Source: Sphingomonas kyeonggiensis
GTDB lineage: Bacteria > Pseudomonadota > Alphaproteobacteria > Sphingomonadales > Sphingomonadaceae
DNA length: 64,000 nucleotides
Assembly (NCBI RefSeq): GCF_014204495.1
Contig: NZ_JACHLN010000002.1
Location: 1,178,001-1,242,000, forward strand
Direction of reading: 5' to 3'
Shown: one piece after another, positions 16,631 through 26,325 of the stretch
Layout: every line of letters starts with the position of its first letter
Position numbering within the stretch: position 1 is the first letter of the stretch
The notes under the pieces: generated by a model
The model's input: only the letters and a program-made list of their open reading frames with translations
Databases searched by the model: none
What the model was told of the DNA's origin: nothing
Translations under genes and position numbers: made by a program

Positions 16631-19612
16631 TCAGAACTTGTATGCCATGCCGAGATAGAAGCGACGGCCCGAATAGACGTTCGAAATGAACCGGTCCTTC
16701 GTGTCGTTGCCGAGGTGCTGGCGCTGCTCCGACTTGGTCAGGTTGATGACCGAGCCGGTGATCTGGAAGTTCTTGAAGACGTCGACTGCAGCGTTGAGGT
16801 CGACCTGCTCATAGGGATCGTCATAGACGTTCAGGCCGGACGACAGCCCGCGCACCACCTCGCCGCGGCGATTGTACGAAGCGCGCACCAGGATCGGGCC
16901 GTGCTCGTAGAAGATCGACGCATTGAGCTGGGTCTTGGCGCTGCCCACCAGGGGCGATTCACCAAGCTTCTTCCCGTTCAGCGCGACGTCCGCCATCGAC
17001 GTGTCGTTGTAGGTGAAGTTCACCTGCGCGCCGAGGCCGAAGTCCAGCGTGTGCTGGGCATAGACTTCGACACCCTGCGACACGGCGCTCGAGCCATTGG
17101 CCTGGGTCGCATATTGCTGGACCGTGACGGTCTGGCCGGCGACTTCCTGCGGCAGGTCGATCACAACCGGCACGATGAAGTCCTTCACATCCTTGCGGAA
17201 CAGGGTCGCACCCAGCACCGAGCCACGGTGGAAATACCATTCCACGCCGAAGTCATACTGCCAGGCGTTGAACGGCTTCAGGTCGAAATTGCCGCCATCG
17301 CCGAACCAGCCCGGTCGCGCGCCGAACTGGGCACGGTCGAACACGAACGCATCCGAGTTGAAGGTCAGGCCGCGCGAGCCCGCCAGGTCGCCATAGCCCG
17401 GCCGCGCGATCACCTTCGACGCCGCCGCACGCAGCAGCAGGTTCGGCGTCACGTCCCACGAGATGTTGAAGCTCGGCAGGAAGTCCGTGTAGGTCTTGCT
17501 CTCCGAGTTCGGGCTGAACACGCGGACCTGGCGCTGCGATTCCGGGATCACCGAGCAGTTGCCGTCCGCGCCCACGGGCTTGTTCGGATCGAACGCGCCA
17601 CCCGGTCCGTTGACGCAATACTCGTTCTCGTAGGTGATGCGGTCGGTCGAGGTGCCGTCCTGCTTGGTGTTCACCACGCGCAGGCCGATATTGCCGCGAA
17701 CCGTGCTCGTCTTGAAGTTCAACTGGCCATAGCCGGCCCAGATGCGCTCGCCGATGTTGTAGACGTTCTGCGGCTCGGGAACGCGGACCGGGCCGTTATA
17801 GGTCTTGTTCAGATAGTCGATATAGTTGCGGATGTTGATCGCCGGGAAAGCGCTCGTCTGGAACCCGCCGGCGATGTTGCCGAGCGAGCTCGGGTAGAAG
17901 ATCTCCGGCAGCGCCAGCGCGCCACCCGGCGTATCCTGGAAGCGCAGGGTGTTGGCAGCGTCCGAATACCATTCGAAGCGACCGGTCTCGCGGTGGATGG
18001 CGGCATCGCGCCACTTCGCACCGACCTGGATCGAGTCGAAGAAGGGCGAGTCGAACTTCCGGGTCAGATCGACCTGGGCATAGCGCTGCGAGAGCGAGCT
18101 GTTGGTGAAGCCCGAGCCCGTCGAACCCAGGTCGATCTGCGCCACGCCGTTCAGCATGTTCTGGATCACGTTGGGCGAGAAGTTCATCGCGATCGACTGA
18201 TCGGTGAAGTTCCAGGCGCTGAGCGAGTTGCCGTTGACCGAGCCGTTGCGCGGCTTGGCCTGGGCATAGAACTGGAACGACGGACCGCCGGTCGCCTTGG
18301 TCTTGCCAAAGACGAAGTCGACGTTCAGGTGGCCGAGTTCCCAGTTGCCGCGCACTTCATAGGTGTTGGAAACGCTCTTCTCGCGGACATAGGTGTCCTG
18401 CGGTGCCGGGGTTTCCATCGTGCACATGTTGCCGGGAACGCGGCAGCCCGTGCCTTCGGGCGGAACCTCGAAGGTGGCACCGGTCAGGACCGTGCCGCTC
18501 TTGTCGAACGTCGCGCCGGTGAAGAAATTGCCATAGCCCCATTCGGGGATCTTGATGCTGCTGCGGGTGTAGTCGCCGTTCAGCTGGAAGCGGAAATAGT
18601 TCGCCGTGATCTCGAGATTGTCGAACGGCTTCATCTGCGCCGTCGCCTGGATGCCCAGGCGCTTGCGCTTCTGCTCCATGATCGTTTCGCTGACCGACTG
18701 GGGTGCCCAATAGCCGCTGTAATGCTTGCCGTCGCGCGTGGTCGTGCCGGCGTTGTTGCCGCTGTTCCAATAGTCGATGGCGGAATCATTGGCGAAGGTC
18801 TTGCCGTTGACGTCGGTCGCCGGATCGGTGGCCTTGTCGTCGGTCCACCAGTGCCAGCTGTCGCCCGACGCACTGAGCGAGCGGTTCGTGCGCACCTGGT
18901 AGGTGGCACCGACCAGGAAGCCCAGCGTCTTGTCCTCATTGTGCCAGGAGAGCAGGCCCGAGACGTTCGGCTCGACCTTCTTGGTCACGTCCGAATAGGT
19001 GCCCTCGGCGGAGACGGTGCCCGACCAGGGCTTGAGGTCGAACGGCTTGCGCGTGCGGTTGATGATGACGCCGCCCACGCCGCCTTCGTCGAGGCGCGCT
19101 TCGGGCGACTTGTACACTTCCACGCTGCCGATCAGCGTCGAGGGCAGCAGCAGATAGTTGAACGAGCGCGAGGGGTCCCCGCTGTCGGCCGAAGCGATGA
19201 AGTTGCCGTTGAGCTCGGTCAGCGTCAGGTCGGAGCTGAGGCCGCGGATGCTGACCCGGCTGCCTTCGCCGCCGTCACGATCGATGATGACGCCCGGCAC
19301 GCGCTGCAGCGAGTCCGCGACGTTCTTGTCCGGGAACTTGCCGATGTCCTCGGCCGTGATCACGTCGACAAAGGCGTTGGCCTCGCGCTTCTGGTTGAGG
19401 CTCTTCTCGATCGAGCCGCGATAGCCGGTGACGATGATGTCGCCACCCTGGGCACCCGCATCCTGCTGTGCCTGCCCCGCGTCCTGTGCGGCCGGGGCGG
19501 CATCCTGGGCATGGGCCACACCGCTCATCGTGATCGCGATGCTGGCCGATGCAAGCAGTTGGCATATCAGCCGGTTACGACCGGCCAATGGCGTGCGTGC
19601 GCGAAAAGTCAT
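16631..19612 (-). CDS. TonB-dependent outer-membrane receptor (oligosaccharide uptake)
   Basis: A 993-residue TonB-dependent receptor of the large sphingomonad/caulobacter/xanthomonad type. A Sec signal ends near VAHAQDAAP, followed by a Gln/Ala-rich linker, a TonB-box-like DIIVTGYRGSIEKSL, and the plug domain (AEDIGKFPDKNVADSLQRVPGV, RVSIRGLSSDLTLTELNG). The 22-strand barrel ends with the aromatic C-terminus GMAYKF needed for outer-membrane insertion. It imports oligosaccharides using the TonB-ExbBD energy system. ATG at 19612 follows GGGAATAGGGG. The gene sits between mannosidase and GH2 genes in the same direction and has its own upstream A/T-rich operator at 19708-19721. The substrate is inferred to be a mannoside oligosaccharide. 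Confidence 0.94.
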   Translation of the reverse strand: MTFRARTPLAGRNRLICQLLASASIAITMSGVAHAQDAAPAAQDAGQAQQDAGAQGGDIIVTGYRGSIEKSLNQKREANAFVDVITAEDIGKFPDKNVADSLQRVPGVIIDRDGGEGSRVSIRGLSSDLTLTELNGNFIASADSGDPSRSFNYLLLPSTLIGSVEVYKSPEARLDEGGVGGVIINRTRKPFDLKPWSGTVSAEGTYSDVTKKVEPNVSGLLSWHNEDKTLGFLVGATYQVRTNRSLSASGDSWHWWTDDKATDPATDVNGKTFANDSAIDYWNSGNNAGTTTRDGKHYSGYWAPQSVSETIMEQKRKRLGIQATAQMKPFDNLEITANYFRFQLNGDYTRSSIKIPEWGYGNFFTGATFDKSGTVLTGATFEVPPEGTGCRVPGNMCTMETPAPQDTYVREKSVSNTYEVRGNWELGHLNVDFVFGKTKATGGPSFQFYAQAKPRNGSVNGNSLSAWNFTDQSIAMNFSPNVIQNMLNGVAQIDLGSTGSGFTNSSLSQRYAQVDLTRKFDSPFFDSIQVGAKWRDAAIHRETGRFEWYSDAANTLRFQDTPGGALALPEIFYPSSLGNIAGGFQTSAFPAINIRNYIDYLNKTYNGPVRVPEPQNVYNIGERIWAGYGQLNFKTSTVRGNIGLRVVNTKQDGTSTDRITYENEYCVNGPGGAFDPNKPVGADGNCSVIPESQRQVRVFSPNSESKTYTDFLPSFNISWDVTPNLLLRAAASKVIARPGYGDLAGSRGLTFNSDAFVFDRAQFGARPGWFGDGGNFDLKPFNAWQYDFGVEWYFHRGSVLGATLFRKDVKDFIVPVVIDLPQEVAGQTVTVQQYATQANGSSAVSQGVEVYAQHTLDFGLGAQVNFTYNDTSMADVALNGKKLGESPLVGSAKTQLNASIFYEHGPILVRASYNRRGEVVRGLSSGLNVYDDPYEQVDLNAAVDVFKNFQITGSVINLTKSEQRQHLGNDTKDRFISNVYSGRRFYLGMAYKF

Positions 19613-19707
19613 CCCCTATTCCCTCTCCAAGTTCGGGCCAGGCGCTGGCCCGATGTTATGCGCCCTGGGTATTCCCTTGAGGCGCTTCAAAATCAGAATA
19701 CTAAAAT

Positions 19708-19721
19708 CAATTTGTCAATTG
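19708..19721. promoter_or_regulatory. Palindrome CAATT-TGTC-AATTG with -35-like TTGACA upstream of receptor
   Basis: A 5-bp perfect inverted repeat with a TGTC centre, about 95 bases upstream of the receptor ATG. On the minus strand it contains TTGACA, a consensus -35 box. A near-identical block lies at the same distance upstream of the GH92 copy C gene (24285-24300). The surrounding 17 bases match in 15 positions, so this is a likely shared operator and promoter. Confidence 0.6.
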
Positions 19722-19774
19722 TATCCGGTTGCAGTCGTGGCGTTATCCCGACCAGCTGTTGCGCGTTTGCGCCC

Positions 19775-21772
19775 TTATGAGCCGCGCTTGCGCTTCCTGG
19801 GCGGCGGCACATCCCTTGCCGCCGGCTCCGGCTTGTCCCACAGCGGCGCGGCCATTCGGGCGAACGCCTCCGCCGGGGCCTTGGCCACCGCGCGATCATA
19901 GGTGAGCAGGCCGTTGATCTCGCCCTCCACATCGGTCGTCTGGGTGTAGACCGAGGCGCTCAGGCCATTCTCCTTCGCCTGTCGCACCACCTCGTCGAAC
20001 TTGCGGCGATAGCGGGCGAGATAGTCGTTGGAATCGGTGGTGACCTGGTAGCTCCAGCGCTTGTCGTCGCGCCACAGATGCCCCTCGATCGGCCAGCCCA
20101 CCCCGCCATATTCGCCGAGCACGATGGCGCGGTCGCTATGGCGCGCCGGCGTGTGCGGCACGTCCTCATAGGTGTGGATGTCGAACACGTCGGAATCGCG
20201 GCCCGCCACGTCCAGCCAGCCGCTGTCCGAATTGACCAGCCGGCTCGGGTCCATCCCGCGCACGAACCTGGTGAGCGTGGCGGAGTCATATTGCCCCCAC
20301 CCCTCATTGTTGACGACCCACAGGACGATCGACGGGAAGGCGCGCAGGTCGCCGATCATGTGCGACAGCTCGAACTGCTGCTGCGCCATCACCTCCGACG
20401 ACAGTACCGCCTGGCTCTGGCTGGTACCGGCGAGGAACTGGTCCTCGCCGCCGCCCGAGGGCATGTCCTGCCAGATCAGCATGCCCATGCGATCGGCGTC
20501 GTAATAATAGCGGTCCGGCTCGACCTTGATGTGCTTGCGGACCATGTTGAAGCCCGCCTTCTTCAGGAACTCCAGGTCATAGCGCATCGCGGTTTCGGAG
20601 GGCGGAGTCAGCAGCCCGTCCGGCCACCAGCCCTGGTCGAGCACGCCATTGTGGAAATAGGGCTTGTTGTTGAGCAGCAGCGCCGGCTGGCCATGCACCT
20701 TGCCCGGCCCGACCGAGACCTTGCGCATCGCGAAATAGGCCTTGGCGGTGTCGCGCGCGGCGCCTTCCACCTGCGCGGCGGCATAGGCCTGCCCCTCGCC
20801 CACCGTGAAGCGCGAGTCATAGGCGGCCCGGTCGCGCTCCTTCCGGTCGGCATAGGGATCGCGCACCGTCACCAGCTCGGCGACCAGGTCGTAGAGGAAC
20901 GGATCCTCGGGCGACCAGAGATGCGCGTCGGGGATGGCGATGCTGGCGTGGCGATTGGCGCGGATGATCGTCGAGCCGATCGTCTTGCCCTGCGAACGCA
21001 CGCTCAGGCGCACTGCATCGGTATCGTTTGCCCAGGCCGAAAGCGCGACATCGACCTCCACCGTGCCGCGGTCGATGTCCGGCGTCGCACGCACATCGGC
21101 GATGTGGAGCGCCGGCACCGGCTCGAGCCACACCGTCTGCCAGATGCCGCTGACCGGCGTGTACCAGATGCCGTCCGGGTTCAGCAGTTGCTTGCCGCGC
21201 GGCTGGCTGCCGGCGCTGGTCGGGTCCGCCACCTGCACGACCAACTCGTTGGCGCCGGGCTTCAGATAGGGAGTGATGTCGAAGCCGAAGCGGCTCGATC
21301 CACCCTTGTGCGCCCCGACGACCGCGCCGTTCACCCAGACATGCGCCTCGAAATCGACCGCGCCGAAATTGAGCATCACATTCTGCCCGGCCCAGTCGGC
21401 CGGCACGGTGAAGCTGCGGCGATACCAGATCCGGTCCTCGGGCTGCACCTTGCGCGCCACGCCCGACAGGCGGGATTCGAGGGCGAAGGGCACCAGGATC
21501 TTGCCGTCCATCTGCGTCGGCTGCGGCATCGGCGCCGCCGCCCTGGTGATCGCATAGTCCCACTGGCCGTTAAGGTTCAGCCACTTCTCGCGCTCGAGCT
21601 GCGGGCGCGGATAGCTGCGCCAGGCATTCTCCGGCGTCACTTCGCGCCCCCAGCGGGTGATCATCGCACCGCCGGTATAGGTCGCATCTGCACGGGCAGC
21701 CGGCGCCTGCTGGGCCAGCGCCTCGGTCGCGGCACCCGACAGCAACAGGGCGAGCATCATGGTACGCATCAT
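19775..21772 (-). CDS. GH2 glycoside hydrolase (beta-mannosidase/galactosidase-like), exported
   Basis: A 665-residue GH2 enzyme with a Sec signal (MMRTMMLALLLSGAATEALA). Order of domains: jelly-roll sugar-binding domain with LNGQWDYAI and VPFALESRLSGV, immunoglobulin-like domain, then TIM barrel. The general acid lies in VVNNEGWG (near residue 486) and the nucleophile in LGEYGG (near 551), as in retaining GH2 enzymes. The C-terminus is strongly basic (RKRKRG) and odd for a periplasmic enzyme. GAGGAG precedes the double ATG; either may be used. Only 8 bases separate it from GH92 copy C upstream, so the two form one transcript. A beta-mannosidase role completing mannoside breakdown is plausible but beta-galactosidase cannot be excluded. 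Confidence 0.87.
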   Translation of the reverse strand: MMRTMMLALLLSGAATEALAQQAPAARADATYTGGAMITRWGREVTPENAWRSYPRPQLEREKWLNLNGQWDYAITRAAAPMPQPTQMDGKILVPFALESRLSGVARKVQPEDRIWYRRSFTVPADWAGQNVMLNFGAVDFEAHVWVNGAVVGAHKGGSSRFGFDITPYLKPGANELVVQVADPTSAGSQPRGKQLLNPDGIWYTPVSGIWQTVWLEPVPALHIADVRATPDIDRGTVEVDVALSAWANDTDAVRLSVRSQGKTIGSTIIRANRHASIAIPDAHLWSPEDPFLYDLVAELVTVRDPYADRKERDRAAYDSRFTVGEGQAYAAAQVEGAARDTAKAYFAMRKVSVGPGKVHGQPALLLNNKPYFHNGVLDQGWWPDGLLTPPSETAMRYDLEFLKKAGFNMVRKHIKVEPDRYYYDADRMGMLIWQDMPSGGGEDQFLAGTSQSQAVLSSEVMAQQQFELSHMIGDLRAFPSIVLWVVNNEGWGQYDSATLTRFVRGMDPSRLVNSDSGWLDVAGRDSDVFDIHTYEDVPHTPARHSDRAIVLGEYGGVGWPIEGHLWRDDKRWSYQVTTDSNDYLARYRRKFDEVVRQAKENGLSASVYTQTTDVEGEINGLLTYDRAVAKAPAEAFARMAAPLWDKPEPAARDVPPPRKRKRGS

Positions 21773-21780
21773 CAAACTCC

Positions 21781-24198
21781 TCAGCGCCGGCTCAGCGAAG
21801 GCGGCGCATCGGCCGGGCTGCTGCCCCAGGCCGGATTGGGCTTCGCGCCCATGGTCAGTTCCAGCACGGCGCCGTTCGCGATGTCGGCGTGGCGGAACCA
21901 CGGCTTGGTCCAGCGCTTGCCGTTCAGCGTGGCGGACTGGATGTAGAGGTTCGTCGCCGAATTGTTCTTCGCGACGATCTCGAGCGTCTTGCCATTGCCC
22001 ATCCTGAGCGCGGCGCGATCGAAGATCGGGCTGCCGAGCACATAGACGTCGCTCGCCGGATCGACCGTGTAGAAGCCCAGCGCGCTCAGCACGTACCAGG
22101 ACGAGGTCGCGCCCTGGTCGTCCATCCCGGGATAGCCATAGCCGGCGGCGTCGCTGCCATAGAGATCGCGCAGGATGCGGCGCGACAGCTCCTGGGTCTT
22201 CCAGGGCTGGCCGCTCCAGGCATAGAGATAGGGCGCCTGCTGGTCGGGCTGGTTGCCCTGCACATATTGACCGATCACACCGGTGCAGTCGCGGCAGATG
22301 CCCTTGGGGTTGTAGGGCTTGGTGAAGAATGCATCGAGCTTGGCGTTGAACGCGGCCCGGCCACCCAGCGCGGTGATCAGCCCCTGCACGTCCTGCGGCA
22401 CCAGCCACAGCGTCGACCAGCCCGAGGCTTCCTTCATCATGTGGTTGTAATAGGGCTCGGCCGGATCGAAGGGCGTGAACCACTTGCCGTCCTCGGTCCG
22501 CCCGCGGACGAAGCCGATCGAGCGGTCGAACACGTTGCGCCAGTTGCCCGCGCGCTTGCGGAACAGCGCGGCGTCCTGCGGCTTGCCCAGCCGATCGGCG
22601 AGATCGGCGAGCGCGGCGTCGTCCCAGGCATATTCCAGCGTCTTGGCAGCCCCCGCCTTGCCATCGGCATGGGGCGGGCTCGGGTCGTGATCCGGCACCA
22701 CGTCCGAGATCCAGCCGCGCTTCATATATTCGTCGAGGAAGTGGCGCGGCCCCTTGGGATCCAGCGCGTTCTTGCGCAGATACTCATAGGCGGCCGCATA
22801 GTCGAACGCGATGCCGCGCCGCATCGCACCGAGATAGAGAAACACCGCATTGTCGCCGTGGAACGAGGTGTTCATGAACCCGCGCTCGCGGGCCATGTCG
22901 AGCTCGGACTGCATCACGTCGCGGGTCAGTTCGGGCTCGAGCAGTTCAAGCAGCACGATCTGGTTGCGGCCAGTATCCCAGAAGGGCACCGGGCCGTAGC
23001 GATCATAGCTGGCGACCTGGGTCTTGCCGTTCGTATCGGTGAAATGCTCGCCCTTGCGCGCCACCAGCCGGGGGCTGGCGAAGGACTGGAACAGCGTCGA
23101 ATAGAACAGCATCCGCTGCTTCTCGGTGCCGCCGCTCACCTGGACGCGGTCGAGCAGCTTTGCCCATTCGGCGCGCGCGGCACCGCGGATGCGGTCGAAA
23201 TTCCAGTCCGGGCTTTCCTGCCGCAGCCGCTGCGTCGCCGCTTCGTAGCTCGGGCCATAGGCGATGCGGACCAGCACCTGCTCGCCGTCACGCGTGGTGA
23301 AATCGGCATAGCTGCCGGCGAACGCGCCTTCGATCGGCCGGGTATCGGGCTGCACATCCTTGTCGCCGATGCCATAGCCACGGGCGTTGCCCGGCGCCTT
23401 GCGGAAGGTGCCGAAGCGCTTGAAGGGCTTGGAGAATTCCGCGACGAAATAGCGTCCATCGCGCGCATCATTGTCGTTGCGGTCGCCGATGATGCCGCGC
23501 ACCGTACGGTCGCCCACCACTTCGACCTGGCCGCCCCGCCCCTGCAGGTTCAGGATCACATGCGCCCGCTCGGTCGCCGGGAAGGTGAACCGCATCAGCG
23601 ACGTCGCCTGGGTCGCGGTCAGCTCGACCTTCGTCTTGAAGCTGTCGAGGAACACCGAATAATAGCCCGGCGCCGCGACTTCATGCGCCTTGTCGTACCA
23701 GGCCTCGGTATAGACCGGCGGCACCGTCCAGTCGCCGACGATCGGCATCAGCATCGGCGTGGCGCGCGCACCATAGGTGGGGCCGCCGCCGCCGGTGAAA
23801 CCGATCATCGTGGGATTGGTGTAATAGTACGGGGTCGCTACGCCCCAGGGATAGCTCAGCTCGACATTGGAATTGACCGGTGCGGCCTCGACTGCACTGT
23901 GCGGCAGGCGCGCACCGGGCGAAGTCAGGCCGGAATAGAGTGGCTCGCCTGCGGGCGGCGCGTTGCCAATGAACTCGGGATTGTCCAGCGGCGCCGTACC
24001 CACCAGCGGGTTGGCGATGTCCACGGGGGCCTGCCCCGCATCCGCACGTCCGGAATCCTGCGCCATCCCCGATGACCCGATGGCCAGCAGCGATGCCGCT
24101 CCGGCCAATGCGGCGAAACGCGTTACACGGCGATGTACGAGAATGCCGATCGCGCGGCGACATACGCGATCCCCGGCCCGCAGAACGGAAGGCCCCAT
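21781..24198 (-). CDS. GH92 alpha-mannosidase-like enzyme, divergent (copy C)
   Basis: An 805-residue GH92 protein, longer at the N-terminus than copies A and B. A basic N-terminus and hydrophobic segment (FAALAGAASLLAIGSSGMA) form the export signal. Family blocks are DIANPLVGT, GFTGGGGPTYG, QGNQPDQQAPYLYAWSG near residue 649 and GMDDQGATSSWYVLSALGFY near 692. Compared with copy A, HGNEPNHH has become QGNQPDQQ and the Gln of DxGQ is Ala, so substrate-binding residues at the +1 side are changed. It may act on another alpha-mannosidic linkage or a substituted mannose (inference). ATG at 24198 follows GGAGAGGAT. The first gene of a transcript that continues into GH2, it has an operator-like palindrome upstream. 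Confidence 0.88.
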   Translation of the reverse strand: MGPSVLRAGDRVCRRAIGILVHRRVTRFAALAGAASLLAIGSSGMAQDSGRADAGQAPVDIANPLVGTAPLDNPEFIGNAPPAGEPLYSGLTSPGARLPHSAVEAAPVNSNVELSYPWGVATPYYYTNPTMIGFTGGGGPTYGARATPMLMPIVGDWTVPPVYTEAWYDKAHEVAAPGYYSVFLDSFKTKVELTATQATSLMRFTFPATERAHVILNLQGRGGQVEVVGDRTVRGIIGDRNDNDARDGRYFVAEFSKPFKRFGTFRKAPGNARGYGIGDKDVQPDTRPIEGAFAGSYADFTTRDGEQVLVRIAYGPSYEAATQRLRQESPDWNFDRIRGAARAEWAKLLDRVQVSGGTEKQRMLFYSTLFQSFASPRLVARKGEHFTDTNGKTQVASYDRYGPVPFWDTGRNQIVLLELLEPELTRDVMQSELDMARERGFMNTSFHGDNAVFLYLGAMRRGIAFDYAAAYEYLRKNALDPKGPRHFLDEYMKRGWISDVVPDHDPSPPHADGKAGAAKTLEYAWDDAALADLADRLGKPQDAALFRKRAGNWRNVFDRSIGFVRGRTEDGKWFTPFDPAEPYYNHMMKEASGWSTLWLVPQDVQGLITALGGRAAFNAKLDAFFTKPYNPKGICRDCTGVIGQYVQGNQPDQQAPYLYAWSGQPWKTQELSRRILRDLYGSDAAGYGYPGMDDQGATSSWYVLSALGFYTVDPASDVYVLGSPIFDRAALRMGNGKTLEIVAKNNSATNLYIQSATLNGKRWTKPWFRHADIANGAVLELTMGAKPNPAWGSSPADAPPSLSRR

Positions 24199-24284
24199 CT
24201 ATCCTCTCCAAGAGAACGGCATCTCCACCGTTCATTGCGTTCCGCCTTTGCGGCGGTAACGAGTCGGAACTTCGATTAAATAAA

Positions 24285-24300
24285 TCATTTTGTCAAATGA
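24285..24300. promoter_or_regulatory. Palindrome TCATTT-TGTC-AAATGA upstream of GH92 copy C
   Basis: A perfect 6-bp inverted repeat with the same TGTC centre as the site at 19708-19721; on the minus strand it includes TTGACA. It lies about 90 bases from the GH92 ATG. The repeat of both sequence and spacing makes it a credible operator shared with the TonB receptor gene. Confidence 0.6.
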
Positions 24301-24396
24301 ACTCGCACACTCGAGACGCAGGCCGGCGCCCCCGGTTATCCGCTTTGCCAATTCTCCTGATAAATCAGATCGATGCCCAATCGCGCCGCGACGGAC

Positions 24397-24430
24397 ATTT
24401 TCGCCGCTGGTTTTCGGCTTCGGCGAAAAT
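24397..24430. repeat. Inverted repeat ATTTTCGCCG / CGGCGAAAAT
   Basis: Perfect 10-bp arms with a 14-base loop in the intergenic region downstream of the GMC gene. There is no T-run on either side. It could be a weak terminator or a protein-binding site; function is not clear. Confidence 0.4.
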
Positions 24431-24626
24431 CGGATTTCGGCCACTTCCTGCCGGATCGAATGGCGCAAAGCATCCGTCGCAAAGGGACGCGCGAGATTCG
24501 GCGCGGCCGGCCTGGCCGCATCCCAAAACGATCCCCGCCGGCACGCTCCAGGGAAGCGCGCCGGCACAGATCAACTAGATTGGCAGAGTTCTCCCGGCCC
24601 TCAACGCGAGCCGGAAGGGAGCAACC

Positions 24627-26303
24627 TCACCCGCTCGCGAATTGCTTGACGGCGTGATCCGCCGCCCGCGCTGTAAGCGCCATGAAGGTCAGCGAGGGGT
24701 TCACGCAGGATACGGACGCCATCTGGGCGCCGTCGGTCACGTAGAGATTCTCGGCGTCGTGCGCCTGGCTCCACTTGTTGAGGACCGAGGAACGCGGATC
24801 GGCACCCATGCGCGCGCCGCCCATCTCGTGGATGGCGTCGCCGGGGACATGCTCGTCCTCATAGCTCTTGACGTTGGTCAGCCCCGCGGCCTTGAGCATC
24901 GCCTCACCCTGCGTCCGCGCATCCGCCATCATCCGCAGCTCGTTCTCGCGGAAGCGCACGTCGAAGCGCATCAGCGGCACCCCGAAGCGATCGACCTTGT
25001 CCGGGTGCAGCGAAACGTGATTGTCCTCATAGGGCAGGCATTCGCCGAACGCGCCCATGCCGAACTTCCACCCGCTATATTTGCGCATCCCGTGCTTCAT
25101 GGAGGCGCCGAAGCCCACCGGCGGCGACGGCTCGCGCCGTGCGCTCCCCTGATAGCCATAGCCGCGCTTGAAGCCGACGCCCTCGTCCCCGCCATTGTTG
25201 CGGAAGCGGGGAATATAGACGCCGCCGGGCCGCCGACCATATTCGATGAACTCCTCCATCCCCGGGATGTCGCCGTCGATCGACACCCGGAAGATGTGGT
25301 CCATCACATATTTGCCGAGCGTCCCGCTGCTGTCGAAATGGCTGCGCCCGCTGCCCGCCGGCCGCGAGTTGAGCAGGATCTGGTTCGACGCCATCGCCGA
25401 GGCGCAGAGGAAGACCAGCCCGGCATTGACCACTTCCGCCTGCCCGGTCTTCGCGTCGATGAACCGGACCCCGGTGACGCGCTTCTTCGCGGCGTCATAT
25501 TCTAGGTTGGTCACCACGGCGTCGGCGCGCAGCGTCAGCCGTCCGGTCGCCCGCGCCGCCGGCAGCGTCACTGCCTGGGTCGAGAAATAGGCGCCGAACG
25601 AGCAGCCATTGCCGCACTGGTTGCGGAACTGGCATTTGGTCCGGTTCTGATCGGGCTTGTCCTCGGTCATGTTGGACAGGCGCGTGTTGATCAGCTTGCG
25701 CCCCGGAAACTCGGTCTCGAGCCGCTGCTTCAGCCACTTCTCGGCGATGTTCATCGGCATCGGCGGCTGGAATTCGCTGTCCGGCAGGTAAGGCAGGTTC
25801 TCGCGCGATCCGGACACGCCGATATATTTCTCGACATAGCTGTACCAGGGCGCGAGGTCGTCATAGCGGATCGGCCAGTCGCCATCGATGCCGTCGCGCT
25901 TGTTCGCCTCGAAATCGGCCGGGCTCCAGCGGAAGCTCCACCGCCCCCAGATCAGCGATTTTCCGCCGACCGCACCGGGCCGGATCCAGTAGAATTTGCT
26001 GCCTTCGTCAAAGGCATAGGGGTTCAGCCGGTCGTCATTGTAGAAGGCCCGGTTGCTCGGCTGCACATAGCCGTGCTTGGCGATGAAATAGTCGCTGTCG
26101 CGCAGGCCCGGCGGCATCATGTTGCGCGCCGGCACCTCGAACGCCGGCTTGCCGTCATAGGTATAGCCTTCGCCATGCTCGACCATCACGCCCCGGTCGA
26201 GCATGAGCACGCGCAGTCCCTTTTCGGTAAGCTCCTTGGCGGCGAACCCGCCGCTTACGCCGGAACCGATGACGATCGCATCGAACCTGTTGGTCGAAGC
26301 CAT
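24627..26303 (-). CDS. GMC-family FAD dehydrogenase with iron-sulfur motif (glycoside 3-dehydrogenase-like catalytic subunit)
   Basis: A 558-residue GMC oxidoreductase. The FAD fold is [13 protein letters not shown] at the N-terminus. The cysteine cluster [16 protein letters not shown] near residue 231 matches the [3Fe-4S] loop of FAD glucose dehydrogenase and glycoside 3-dehydrogenase alpha subunits. The active-site His is in HEMGGARM near 491, with the partner Asn in NPSLTFMAL. Such enzymes oxidise sugar hydroxyls, in the LacA-type group at C3 of glycosides, and pass electrons to cytochrome c. It has no signal peptide, which fits co-export with the Tat-bearing small subunit at 27168-27737. 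ATG at 26303 follows GGGAGGGAAGAAC. It is the last gene of a coupled operon whose other members process 3-keto sugars. Confidence 0.87.
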   Translation of the reverse strand: MASTNRFDAIVIGSGVSGGFAAKELTEKGLRVLMLDRGVMVEHGEGYTYDGKPAFEVPARNMMPPGLRDSDYFIAKHGYVQPSNRAFYNDDRLNPYAFDEGSKFYWIRPGAVGGKSLIWGRWSFRWSPADFEANKRDGIDGDWPIRYDDLAPWYSYVEKYIGVSGSRENLPYLPDSEFQPPMPMNIAEKWLKQRLETEFPGRKLINTRLSNMTEDKPDQNRTKCQFRNQCGNGCSFGAYFSTQAVTLPAARATGRLTLRADAVVTNLEYDAAKKRVTGVRFIDAKTGQAEVVNAGLVFLCASAMASNQILLNSRPAGSGRSHFDSSGTLGKYVMDHIFRVSIDGDIPGMEEFIEYGRRPGGVYIPRFRNNGGDEGVGFKRGYGYQGSARREPSPPVGFGASMKHGMRKYSGWKFGMGAFGECLPYEDNHVSLHPDKVDRFGVPLMRFDVRFRENELRMMADARTQGEAMLKAAGLTNVKSYEDEHVPGDAIHEMGGARMGADPRSSVLNKWSQAHDAENLYVTDGAQMASVSCVNPSLTFMALTARAADHAVKQFASG

Positions 26304-26325
26304 GTTCTTCCCTCCCGAACCCTGA

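Larger units (their letters stand above)
24199..24626. other. Gene-free 428-bp intergenic region
   Basis: No convincing coding region is seen on either strand; the open frames here have no ribosome site or recognisable protein. It holds the promoter/operator of the GH92 copy C transcript (24285-24300), a 10-bp inverted repeat (24397-24430), and must also hold any terminator for the GMC operon that ends at 24627. Confidence 0.6.

Noticed and set aside
16715..19780. Very long open frame (about 1020 codons) on the plus strand
   Set aside because: It is antisense to the TonB receptor, has no recognisable protein features, and arises from the GC-rich codon bias.
21773..22483. N-terminal extension of the GH2 enzyme
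   Set aside because: It overlaps the GH92 copy C coding region in another frame; the real start at 21772 begins a signal peptide after GAGGAG.
24072..24578. Open frame of 168 codons in the intergenic region
   Set aside because: No ribosome site, no domain, half of it antisense to the GH92 signal region; composition unlike real proteins here.
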